A stretch of 19,943 nucleotides of DNA from PALSA-660 sp036508875 (GTDB lineage: Bacteria > Actinomycetota > Coriobacteriia > Anaerosomatales > PALSA-660): positions 1 through 19,943 of the forward strand of contig DATCGP010000032.1 in the NCBI GenBank assembly GCA_036508875.1, given 5' to 3'. A program made the position numbers and the translations under genes. Of this stretch, positions 13,314-19,943 are shown in pieces (position 1 is the first letter of the stretch; every line of letters begins with the position of its first letter). A model generated the notes under the pieces. That model ran no database searches. It saw only the letters and a list, made by a program, of their open reading frames with translations, and was not told the DNA's origin.

Positions 13314-14543
13314 ATGCCGGCGATCGACACAGGATCGACCGCTTGGATGCTGGTCTCCGCCGCGATGGTGCTGTTCATGACGCCGGGGCTCGCGCTCTTC
13401 TACGCCGGCATGGTCCGGAGCAAGAACGTGCTCTCTTCGACGATGCACTCGCTGTTCGCGATGGGCCTCGTCTCCGTAATCTGGGCCGTCATCGGCTATA
13501 CGCTGGCGTTCGGGCCGGACGCCAGCGGAGTCATCGGCGGCCTGAAGTCCCTCGGTCTGGACGGCGTGCTCGGCGCGGTCACCGGGACCGGCACGTCCGC
13601 CATCCCGACGAGCGTCTTCGCCATGTACCAGGGGATGTTCGCGATCATCACCGTCGGGCTGATCACCGGCGCGGTCGCCGAACGCATGAAGTTCAAGGCC
13701 TATGTCATCTTCGCGGCGCTGTGGGCGCTGCTCGTCTACAGCCCCCTCGCCCACTGGGTCTGGGGCGGCGGCTGGCTGGCGCAGTTCGGCGCGCTCGACT
13801 TCGCCGGCGGGACCGTCGTGCACATCGCGTCGGCGGCGGCGGCGCTGGCCGCGGCGATCGTGCTCGGCAAGCGCAAAGGCTACGGCACCGAGGAGATGCG
13901 CCCGCATAACATCCCGATGTCAGTCCTTGGCGCGGGGATCCTTTGGTTCGGGTGGTTCGGCTTCAACGCGGGCTCGGCGCTCGGCTCGGGCCAGCTGGCG
14001 GGCTCCGCGTTCATGGCCACGAACCTCTCGGCCGCGGCGGGCATGCTCACCTGGGGCCTCGCCGAAGTCCTCACCGGCCATAAGCCGACCGTCCTCGGCG
14101 CCGCGTCGGGCGCGGTCGCGGGACTCGTGGGCATCACCCCGGCGGCCGGCTTCGTCGGCCCGATGCCCGCGCTGGCCATCGGAGCCATCACCGGCGTCGC
14201 CTGCTACTTCGGGTTGCGGGTCAAGTCCCACTTCGGGTTCGATGACGCGCTGGACGTGGTCGGTGTGCACGGGGTCGGGGGCACCACCGGAGCGATACTC
14301 ACTGGCGTCTTCGCATCCCTCGCCGTCAACTCCGCCGGAGCGAACGGGCTGCTGTTCGGCGGCGGGCTCGCCCTCCTGGGCAAGCAGCTCGTCGGAGTGG
14401 GCGCGACGATCGCATTCTCGTTCACTGTTTCGTTCATCATCCTGAAACTTCTCGACTCTACGATGGGCATACGCGTGGATGCGGAGACTGAGGCGGGCGG
14501 CCTCGATGTAGCCGAACACGCGGAGACCGGGTACGAGTTCTAG
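13314..14543 (+). CDS. amtB: Ammonium transporter
   Basis: Trimeric Amt/Mep/Rh channel that moves ammonium across the cytoplasmic membrane; gated by PII protein. The 409-residue protein has about 11 hydrophobic segments starting directly at residue 9 (AWMLVSAAMVLFMTPGLALF), without a separate signal peptide. Conserved pore residues are present: Asp162 in LDFAGGTVVH, the twin histidines His170 (VVHI) and His319 (VGVHGVGG), and the Phe gate regions around MFAIITVG (108-115) and WFGWFGFNAGS (211-221). The ATG at 13314 follows a GGAAGGGG ribosome binding site. It leads the amtB-glnK-glnD operon behind a GlnR-like site. Confidence 0.98.
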   Translation: MPAIDTGSTAWMLVSAAMVLFMTPGLALFYAGMVRSKNVLSSTMHSLFAMGLVSVIWAVIGYTLAFGPDASGVIGGLKSLGLDGVLGAVTGTGTSAIPTSVFAMYQGMFAIITVGLITGAVAERMKFKAYVIFAALWALLVYSPLAHWVWGGGWLAQFGALDFAGGTVVHIASAAAALAAAIVLGKRKGYGTEEMRPHNIPMSVLGAGILWFGWFGFNAGSALGSGQLAGSAFMATNLSAAAGMLTWGLAEVLTGHKPTVLGAASGAVAGLVGITPAAGFVGPMPALAIGAITGVACYFGLRVKSHFGFDDALDVVGVHGVGGTTGAILTGVFASLAVNSAGANGLLFGGGLALLGKQLVGVGATIAFSFTVSFIILKLLDSTMGIRVDAETEAGGLDVAEHAETGYEF

Positions 14544-14568
14544 GACAGCTTTCGAAGAGGAGCTCTCC

Positions 14569-14907
14569 ATGAAGAAGATCGAAGCGGTCATTAAACCGCA
14601 CAAGCTCGATGAGGTGAAGGAAGCGCTCCACGCACTGGGCGTGACCGGCATGACGGCGTACGACGTCAAGGGGTTCGGCCGTCAGAAGGGCCACACCGAG
14701 GTCTACCGCGGCAACGAGTACACGATCGACTTCGTCCCGAAGACCAAGATCGAGTTGGTGGTCTCGGACGACCTGGCCCCGAAGGTGGAACAGGCCATCA
14801 TCGACGCGGCTCGGACCGACAAGATCGGCGACGGCAAGGTGTTCACGTTCGACTGCGTGGGCGCGGTGCGCATCCGCACCGGCGAGCGCGGCGACGACGC
14901 ACTGTAG
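14569..14907 (+). CDS. glnK: PII nitrogen regulatory protein
   Basis: Trimeric PII signal protein that senses 2-oxoglutarate and ATP/ADP and plugs AmtB when nitrogen is ample. It is 112 residues, the standard length. It starts MKKIEAVIKPHKLDEVKEAL and carries the T-loop with Tyr51 in YRGNEYTIDF, the residue modified by GlnD-type enzymes (uridylylated in enterics, adenylylated in studied actinobacteria). The C-terminal signature GDGKVFTFDCVGAVRIRTGE is complete. A GAGGAG ribosome binding site lies six bases before the ATG. It is 25 bases after amtB and 13 before glnD. Confidence 0.98.
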   Translation: MKKIEAVIKPHKLDEVKEALHALGVTGMTAYDVKGFGRQKGHTEVYRGNEYTIDFVPKTKIELVVSDDLAPKVEQAIIDAARTDKIGDGKVFTFDCVGAVRIRTGERGDDAL

Positions 14908-14920
14908 CGCGAGCGCCGGG

Positions 14921-17218
14921 GTGCCGTGCGTCGCCGGATTCCTGCGCGAGCGGGCTTCGCTGATCGCGTCGGCGACACCGGGGCCTGAGGCCGCACGTAC
15001 GCTCAGCGATTTCTCGGACAGAGCCGTCTCCGCACTCGCGGAGGCGGCTCTGTCCACGCTCTCGTCCCCGTGGACCGTGCTCGCGCTCGGCGGCTGGGGC
15101 GCCGGACGCCTCCTTCCTCGCTCCGACCTCGACATGCTGGTGGTGGCTGACGCACCTCCGGCCGAACTGCGTGCGGCGCTGCGCGACGTGCTGTATCCGC
15201 TGTGGGACGCCGGCCTCACGGTGGGGCATCAGGTGCGCACCCGGCGTGACCACGAGCGCGCGTGCCGCTCGGACCTCGAGACGCTGACGGCGACTCTCAC
15301 GGGGCGGGTGCTGTGCGGCGATCGCGTGCTGGGCGAACGACTTCTCGCGGAGGTGGCCTCGGGCGCGCGCAAGCGCTCGCGTGCGCTCGCGCGGGAGCTG
15401 GCGCAGCGTCAGCGACCGGGATCGCCCTACCTTCTCGAACCCGACCTCAAGGTCGGCGCGGGCGGCCAACGGGACCTCGACGAGATGACGTGGCTGGGGT
15501 CCGTGCTCACGGGACGGCCCGCCGGAGACCCTGCGACGCTCGTCGCGGCCGGGATGGTGGACGCCGCGGAGATGGAACCGCTCGCCGGAGCCGGATCGCT
15601 CGTCACCGCCGCCCGGTGGGAGGTCCACCGCCTGTCGCCGCGCGCCGCTTCCACGCTCACGCTCGAACTGGGCGCGGAAGGGCGGGTGGACACGGAGCGC
15701 GTGCAGCAGGCGCTCGCTGACATCCACCACATCCTGCTGCGCGTGCGCGGACGCGTGTCCGGGCGCCACACCGCGTGCGACCCGCACGGTGTGCAGCCGC
15801 ATCCCGCAGCTCTCGACGGTCCCGCGCTCTTCGCGCTCCTGGACGCGGGCGAACCTTCTCTCCCGGCTCTCGAAGAGGCAGCGTGGGCCGGGATGATCGA
15901 CGACCTCGCACCCGCGTTCGGCGAACTGATGACCGTTCGCCGACCCGCACTCACGCACCAGTACACCGTGGGAGCGCACTGCCTTCGCACCGCGGCGCTG
16001 GTCTCCACCCTGGCTGTTTCGCGCCCGGAGGCCGCTCGCGCGGCCGCCCGCGTGAAGGACGTCCGCCCGCTCCAGGTCGCGGCGATCCTGCACGACGTCG
16101 GCAAGTCCCAACGCGCGCCCGGGCACGCCGTGCGTGGAGCCGCCGCGGTCGAGACGCTGGGTCCCCGCTTCGGCCTCAGCCGCGAGCAGACGCACGCGGC
16201 TGCGCTGCTCGTCCGCGAGCACCTGCTGCTGGCGGAGACCGCCTCGGGCGAGGACATCCACGACGAGGACGTGCTCCTGCGGGCGTCCTCTCGCATCCCC
16301 GGGCCAGCCGATCTCGACGCCCTGTACCTGCTCACCATGGCGGACTCGCTCGCGACCGGCCCGGGAGCATGGACGGCGTGGCACGCCGCCCTCATCGGCG
16401 AGTTGTCGGACCGGCTCAGGTCGGCGCTCTCCGACGAGGTCTCGGGAGCCGGCATCGTCGGGCATGCCGAAGCTGTGCGCGCCGAGGCCCTCTCACGGAT
16501 CCGCGACCTCCCGGACGCGGCGCCCCTCGCAGCCTTCGTGCAGCGTGCCTCGCTGCGCTACCTCGCGGCGGTGCCCGCCGACGAGGTGGTCCGCCACGCG
16601 ACGCTCGCAGCGGCGGTCTCGGCCGCCGGACTGCAGGACGCCTTCCGGACCGCGGTGAGCCCGGGACCGGCGCCCGAGACCTGGCGCGTCAGCGTGGCCG
16701 CCCGCGATCGCAGCGGCCTGTTCGCCGCCATCTGCGGCGCTCTGTCCCTGAGCGGCCTCGACATCATGGGCGCGGACGCGTACGACGCCCATGAGGGCGT
16801 GGCAGTCGACGTGTTCACCGTCCGCTCGGACACGCTCGCGACGGTGGACACCGCGACGTGGTCGGCGTTCGAGCGGCACCTGTCGGGCGCGCTCATCGAC
16901 CCGGGCGGGTTGGCCGCGCGACTTGCCGAACGCCAGCGCCACTACCCCGCCCGCACCCGTGTCCGGACCCGGGTGGAGACACGCGACAGCGGTGTCTACG
17001 CGACCGCCATCGAAGTCCGCGCCGCGGACCGGGTGGGTCTCCTCCACGACTTGGCGCTCGCCTTCGCCCAGTCAGGGTTGCGGATCGCCTGGGCGCGTGC
17101 GCTGACGAAGGACGGGGTGGCCCGCGACGTGTTCCACGTCACCGACGAGCTCGGCGAACCGGTGGACGATCCCGGTGTCCTCGGACATGTCGCGATGAGG
17201 ATCCGCGAGCGCGCCTGA
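14921..17218 (+). CDS. glnD: PII uridylyl/adenylyltransferase GlnD
   Basis: Bifunctional enzyme that adds a nucleotide to Tyr51 of PII when glutamine is low and removes it when high. The 765-residue protein carries a nucleotidyltransferase motif, GGWGAGRLLPRSDLD (57-71) with the two metal-binding Asp residues 69 and 71. A GlnD linker follows (LEPDLKVGAGGQRDLDEM, from 172). An HD hydrolase domain has His346, His391 and Asp392 (AAILHDVGKSQ). Two ACT domains lie at about 588-665 and 692-765 (DRSGLFAAICGAL, DRVGLLHDLALAF). It is shorter than the roughly 890-residue enteric enzyme but has all domains. The GTG start at 14921 has only a weak ribosome binding site, 13 bases after glnK. Confidence 0.96.
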   Translation: MPCVAGFLRERASLIASATPGPEAARTLSDFSDRAVSALAEAALSTLSSPWTVLALGGWGAGRLLPRSDLDMLVVADAPPAELRAALRDVLYPLWDAGLTVGHQVRTRRDHERACRSDLETLTATLTGRVLCGDRVLGERLLAEVASGARKRSRALARELAQRQRPGSPYLLEPDLKVGAGGQRDLDEMTWLGSVLTGRPAGDPATLVAAGMVDAAEMEPLAGAGSLVTAARWEVHRLSPRAASTLTLELGAEGRVDTERVQQALADIHHILLRVRGRVSGRHTACDPHGVQPHPAALDGPALFALLDAGEPSLPALEEAAWAGMIDDLAPAFGELMTVRRPALTHQYTVGAHCLRTAALVSTLAVSRPEAARAAARVKDVRPLQVAAILHDVGKSQRAPGHAVRGAAAVETLGPRFGLSREQTHAAALLVREHLLLAETASGEDIHDEDVLLRASSRIPGPADLDALYLLTMADSLATGPGAWTAWHAALIGELSDRLRSALSDEVSGAGIVGHAEAVRAEALSRIRDLPDAAPLAAFVQRASLRYLAAVPADEVVRHATLAAAVSAAGLQDAFRTAVSPGPAPETWRVSVAARDRSGLFAAICGALSLSGLDIMGADAYDAHEGVAVDVFTVRSDTLATVDTATWSAFERHLSGALIDPGGLAARLAERQRHYPARTRVRTRVETRDSGVYATAIEVRAADRVGLLHDLALAFAQSGLRIAWARALTKDGVARDVFHVTDELGEPVDDPGVLGHVAMRIRERA

Positions 17219-17232
17219 ACGGGCGTGCAACT

Positions 17233-17296
17233 GTCACCCGCGTGACGCAGCGCCCCGTGCCGTCCCGCGGCCGCCCGACGGGTACCATAGCGGTAC
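17233..17296. other. Two short palindromes before the adenosyltransferase gene
   Basis: The 105-base gap after glnD holds GTCAC-CCGC-GTGAC (17233-17246) and GTACC-ATAGC-GGTAC (17282-17296). The second contains TACCAT, which could act as a -10, but no matching -35 is seen. No T-run follows either dyad. They could be operator or terminator elements; no cobalamin riboswitch was recognised. Confidence 0.3.
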
Positions 17297-17323
17297 GCGC
17301 GGGCGAACACCGAGGAGCGATGC

Positions 17324-17869
17324 ATGGCGAAGATCTACACTCGTTCGGGCGATGGCGGGAAGACATCCCTGCCCGACGGCACGAGGGTCGGCAAGGACGA
17401 TCCGCGCATCGAGCTGTTCGGCACGCTCGACGAGGCGAACTGTCTCATCGGACTGGCGCGTGTGAACGTCGTGGACAGCAACGTCGACGCGGTCCTCGAG
17501 TTCCTCCAGCACCGGCTGTTCAACTGCTCGGCCTGTCTCGCGACCGGCCAGCAGCCCGGGGAGATGCCCTCGATCACGCCGGAAGACGTGGCCGCGCTGG
17601 AGTCCGCGATCGACCGCTTCACCGATCGGCTCGGCGGGTTCCGCGGCTTCATGCTTCCGGGCTGCGACGAGACCTCGGCACGCCTTCACGTCGCCCGCAC
17701 CGTCATCCGCAGGGCCGAGCGCGTGGCCGCCAGGCTCGCGGCCAGCGAGCCGGTCGATCCGCAGGTGCTCGCGTTCCTGAACCGGGCGGGCGACCTGCTG
17801 TACGCTGCGGCGCGCTTCTCCGGAGCCGGCAACGAATGCCCGTGGCGTCCCGATGCGGAACGCCCGTGA
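17324..17869 (+). CDS. PduO-type cob(I)alamin adenosyltransferase
   Basis: Converts cob(I)alamin and ATP to adenosylcobalamin, the coenzyme for radical mutases and dehydratases; cytosolic homotrimer. The 181-residue protein shows the family motifs YTRSGDGGKTSLPDGTRV (5-22) and KDDPRIELFGTLDEAN (24-39) that bind ATP. SARLHVARTVIRRAER (118-133) and FLNRAGDLLYAAAR (151-164) form the corrinoid side. The ATG at 17324 is seven bases after AGGAG. Its stop overlaps the larE start as GTGA, so the two are cotranslated. No other cobalamin gene is in view, so the enzyme that uses the product cannot be named from this window. Confidence 0.95.
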   Translation: MAKIYTRSGDGGKTSLPDGTRVGKDDPRIELFGTLDEANCLIGLARVNVVDSNVDAVLEFLQHRLFNCSACLATGQQPGEMPSITPEDVAALESAIDRFTDRLGGFRGFMLPGCDETSARLHVARTVIRRAERVAARLAASEPVDPQVLAFLNRAGDLLYAAARFSGAGNECPWRPDAERP

Positions 17870-18690
17870 GCCCGGAGACGCCCACCGCGGCCTACGCCCG
17901 ACTCGTCGAGAGCCTGCGCGGCCTCGGCAGCGTGCTGGTCGCGTACTCCGGAGGCGTCGATTCGACGCTGCTGGCGGTCGCGGCCCGCGAGGCGCTGCCT
18001 GGTCGCTCGCTCGCCGTGCTGGCGGTCTCCCCCACCTACCCACGCCGTGAGGTGGAGGCGGCCGAGGCGACCGCCGCGGCACTCGGGCTCGACCTCCTTG
18101 AGGTGGAGACCGACGAGCTCGCCGATCCGAACTTCACGTCCAACCCCTCCGACCGTTGCTACTACTGCAAGCAGGAGCTGTTCGGCCTCCTGCGCGATCT
18201 TGCGGACGCCCGCGGGCTCGCGCACGTGGCCGACGGCAACAACGCCGACGACATGGCGGACCACCGCCCAGGCCGCCGGGCCGCCGTCGAGTTCGACGTC
18301 GTCAGCCCGCTGCAGGACGCGGGGCTTTCGAAGGATGACATCCGCGCCGTGTCGCGCATGCTCGGCCTCCCGACCGCTGACAAGCCGTCGATGGCGTGCC
18401 TCGCCTCACGGTTCCCCTACGGGACCGTGATCGACGCCGGGGGCCTCGCGCGAGTCGGTGCTGCCGAAGAGTCGCTCCGCGCGCTCGGGTTCGCGCAGAC
18501 GCGCGTGCGCGTGCACGGAGACGTGGCGCGTCTCGAGGTCGCGCCCGACGAGCTCGCCCGCGCTTTCCAGGAACGCGCGGCGGTGTCCGCCGCACTCAAG
18601 TCCGCCGGGTTCGCGTACGCCGCTCTCGACCTGGATGGCTACCGCACCGGCTCGCTGAACGAGACCCTGAGCGAGGAGGCCCGCACCTGA
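17866..18690 (+). CDS. larE: LarE-type ATP-dependent sacrificial sulfur transferase
   Basis: PP-loop enzyme that adenylylates and then sulfurates the pyridinium carboxylate precursor of the nickel-pincer nucleotide, cofactor of lactate racemase and related LarA enzymes. The 274-residue protein has the PP-loop VAYSGGVDSTLL (25-36), DRCYYCKQELF (96-106), VADGNNADDMADHRPGRRA (121-139) and MACLASRFPYGT (176-187). Cys178 is at the place of the sulfur-donating Cys in the family. Cys98 and Cys101 add a CxxC, suggesting the three-cysteine, iron-sulfur type of LarE rather than the sacrificial single-cysteine type (inference). I start at the GTG at 17866, overlapping the previous stop; upstream in-frame sequence is shadow. 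larB and larC are not in the window. Confidence 0.93.
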   Translation: MSPETPTAAYARLVESLRGLGSVLVAYSGGVDSTLLAVAAREALPGRSLAVLAVSPTYPRREVEAAEATAAALGLDLLEVETDELADPNFTSNPSDRCYYCKQELFGLLRDLADARGLAHVADGNNADDMADHRPGRRAAVEFDVVSPLQDAGLSKDDIRAVSRMLGLPTADKPSMACLASRFPYGTVIDAGGLARVGAAEESLRALGFAQTRVRVHGDVARLEVAPDELARAFQERAAVSAALKSAGFAYAALDLDGYRTGSLNETLSEEART

Positions 18691-18761
18691 TAAACGCGCT
18701 CGCGAACGGCTGGCTCTGGGCACTGTTCGCGGGCGGCGCGGCCGTCACGTAGGCCGCGGGC
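18674..18761 (+). other. Detached N-terminal segment of the antiporter: CTG start and in-frame TAG
   Basis: A perfect AGGAGG (18674-18679) is followed after seven bases by CTG (18687), whose TG begins the larE stop TGA. Read from that CTG, the frame gives INALANGWLWALFAGGAAVT, then TAG at 18750-18752, then AAG and the antiporter sequence. This is the first membrane helix of the family in the correct frame. It needs both a non-standard start and passage of an amber codon. No ATG, GTG or TTG in that frame lies between the AGGAGG and the TAG. Confidence 0.75.
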
Positions 18762-19745
18762 GTGTACCTTTCCCGGGCGACCGACGTCCTTGACCAGAGG
18801 TGGCACCTCGGCGAGGCGTTCGGAGGGATGGTCCTGCTCGCCATCTCCGGAAGCCTTCCGGAGGTCGCCATCACGGTCAGCGCCGCGCTGGCCGGCCGCC
18901 TCGACGTCGCCGCCGGCAACCTGCTCGGCGGGATCGCCATCCAGACCGGCGTGCTCATCATCTGCGACTACTTCGTCACCGAGAAGAAGCCGTTGTCGTA
19001 CCTCGTCGGGTCACTTATCCCGGTGCTCGAGGCGTCGCTGGTGGTCGGCGTCACGGCCCTCGCGATGCTCGGAGCGCTGCTTCCTCCTACCGAGGTCGTC
19101 TGGGGGATGAGCCCAGCCTCGATCGCCATCGTCGTGGTGTGGCTCTTCGGAATGGTGGTCATCAACCGCGTGCGCAACGCCCCGAAGTGGAAGGTCGCGA
19201 TGCCGGGGAGCAAACCGGGACGCCCCCACCGGCGCATCCAGCACCCGACCGTCGTGCATCCGTACCATGGCTTCACCACTGTGCGGCTCACGCTGATCTT
19301 CCTTGGCGGCTCGATCGCCACGCTCGTCGCCGGCGTCGTCCTCACCCAGTCGGGAACGCTGCTCGCCGACCGCTACGGCGTGGGCGGCGTCATCTTCGGC
19401 GCGACCGCACTAGCTGTCGCGAGCGCCCTTCCCGAGATCGCCACCGGCATCACGGCGGCCAAGCTGGGCGACAACCAGCTCGTCATGGGGGACATCTTCG
19501 GCGGGAACGCCTTCCAGGTGACGCTCTTCATCGTCGCCGACCTGATCGCGGGGAAGGCGGCTCTTGCGTCGGCCGGCGCGCAGAACAGCTGGCTCGCGGG
19601 GCTCGGGATACTGACCACGATGGTGTACGCCGCGAGCGTGATCGTACGTCCCGAGAAGAACTACTTCCGGATCGGGATCGACTCGATCGTCGTGCTCGTG
19701 ATGCTCATCGTCGGCATGATCGGGTTGGGGCGCATACCGGTCTAG
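18762..19745 (+). CDS. CaCA-family sodium/calcium (cation/proton) antiporter, N-terminus disrupted
   Basis: Inner-membrane cation exchanger with the two inverted alpha repeats of the Ca2+:cation antiporter family. Repeat 1 has GEAFGGMVLLAISGSLPE with Glu34 and GNLLGG with Asn53. Repeat 2 has GATALAVASALPE with Glu225 and GDIFGGNAF with Asp244. These correspond to the four ion-binding positions of the family, all kept. The first GTG after the amber codon is at 18762; the resulting 327-residue protein lacks the first helix, and its ribosome binding site is weak. A full-length product would run from 18687 (352 residues) through the TAG. Either a recent pseudogene, a base error, or suppressed translation. 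The stop TAG overlaps the opposite-strand gene. Confidence 0.85.
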   Translation: MYLSRATDVLDQRWHLGEAFGGMVLLAISGSLPEVAITVSAALAGRLDVAAGNLLGGIAIQTGVLIICDYFVTEKKPLSYLVGSLIPVLEASLVVGVTALAMLGALLPPTEVVWGMSPASIAIVVVWLFGMVVINRVRNAPKWKVAMPGSKPGRPHRRIQHPTVVHPYHGFTTVRLTLIFLGGSIATLVAGVVLTQSGTLLADRYGVGGVIFGATALAVASALPEIATGITAAKLGDNQLVMGDIFGGNAFQVTLFIVADLIAGKAALASAGAQNSWLAGLGILTTMVYAASVIVRPEKNYFRIGIDSIVVLVMLIVGMIGLGRIPV

Positions 19746-19943
19746 TCGCCCGCACCCGCATCCGGCGTCTCGCTCGAACGCCCGAAGCGCCACCAGCCGA
19801 GCCCGATTCCGAGCGCGATCGCCACTCCGAGCGCCACGACCGCGACCCATCGCGACTCGACGTTGATCGACAGCACCGAGCTCCACAGCACGGTGAATCC
19901 GCTCGCGAACAGGAACCCGCCGGACAGCCACGGCGTCCTGCTC
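19742..19943 (-). CDS. C-terminal end of a membrane protein (partial, runs off window)
   Basis: The minus-strand frame ending in TAG at 19742-19744 is open to the window edge and encodes about 66 residues. Two hydrophobic stretches are clear: WLSGGFLFASGFTVLWSSVL and WVAVVALGVAIALGIGLGWW. They are followed by a polar tail ending ETPDAGAGD. I do not recognise the family. Its stop shares the CTAG tetranucleotide with the convergent antiporter stop. The start lies outside the window, so function and length cannot be judged. The two amphipathic-flanked helices make real coding likely. Confidence 0.6.
   Translation of the reverse strand, partial: SRTPWLSGGFLFASGFTVLWSSVLSINVESRWVAVVALGVAIALGIGLGWWRFGRSSETPDAGAGD

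Noticed and set aside
12501..13907. Minus-strand frame of 468 codons opposite the HigA-like gene and amtB
   Set aside because: Low-complexity Arg/Gly/Asp-rich translation crossing two well-supported plus-strand genes and the intergenic repeats; no ribosome binding site or domain.
16858..17865. Upstream extension of larE in the same frame
   Set aside because: It overlaps the glnD C-terminus and the whole adenosyltransferase gene; larE homology begins just after the GTG at 17866.
18750..18752. Amber codon as pyrrolysine or a reassigned codon
   Set aside because: TAG is the normal stop of at least gap, whiA, uvrA, amtB and glnK here, and no pyl genes or stem-loop signal are visible. Error or decay is simpler.

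Overview
This is a 19.9 kb stretch of high-GC bacterial chromosome made almost entirely of housekeeping genes. The minus-strand order uvrA ... uvrC - small membrane protein - rapZ - yvcK - whiA - gap - pgk - tpiA, together with amtB-glnK-glnD, is the arrangement known from Actinomycetota. WhiA, an actinobacterial-type RapZ (Arg in the Walker A motif) and a GlnR-like box before amtB all fit. The lineage below phylum is inference; a deep-branching group such as Coriobacteriia would be plausible, but nothing here proves it.

Layout. Positions 1-3039 (minus) carry the triose part of glycolysis: gap, pgk (directly abutting) and tpiA (the left edge probably cuts its stop codon). Positions 3165-6382 (minus) are a tightly packed operon whose genes overlap or nearly touch: a phage-holin-like membrane protein, rapZ, yvcK and whiA, preceded by an extended -10 promoter. 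Positions 6494-8386 are uvrC. Immediately upstream lies a RelE/ParE-type toxin with a ribbon-helix-helix antitoxin (8396-8879), preceded by a promoter overlapped by three 8-bp-spaced repeats. A small single-span membrane protein follows (8924-9190). uvrA (9357-12245) has a good LexA (SOS) box upstream. Positions 12246-12686 are a non-coding, repeat- and palindrome-rich region leading to a HigA-like HTH regulator with no visible toxin partner (12687-13151).

From 13152 onward everything is on the plus strand until the last 200 bases. amtB-glnK-glnD forms a nitrogen-control operon behind a GlnR-like site: ammonium channel, PII protein, and the PII-modifying enzyme. Then come a PduO-type cobalamin adenosyltransferase and larE, overlapping by GTGA, and a CaCA-family cation antiporter. 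The antiporter's first membrane helix is encoded in frame but is cut by a TAG codon, and its best-placed start is a CTG. Its stop codon is shared, on the opposite strand, with a convergent membrane-protein gene that runs off the right edge.

I see no convincing new multi-gene defence or mobile system. The most interesting items are the damaged or recoded antiporter start, the toxin-antitoxin operator, the paired palindromes before the HigA-like gene, and the unusual cysteine pattern in UvrC. No tRNA, rRNA, CRISPR array or insertion sequence was recognised.
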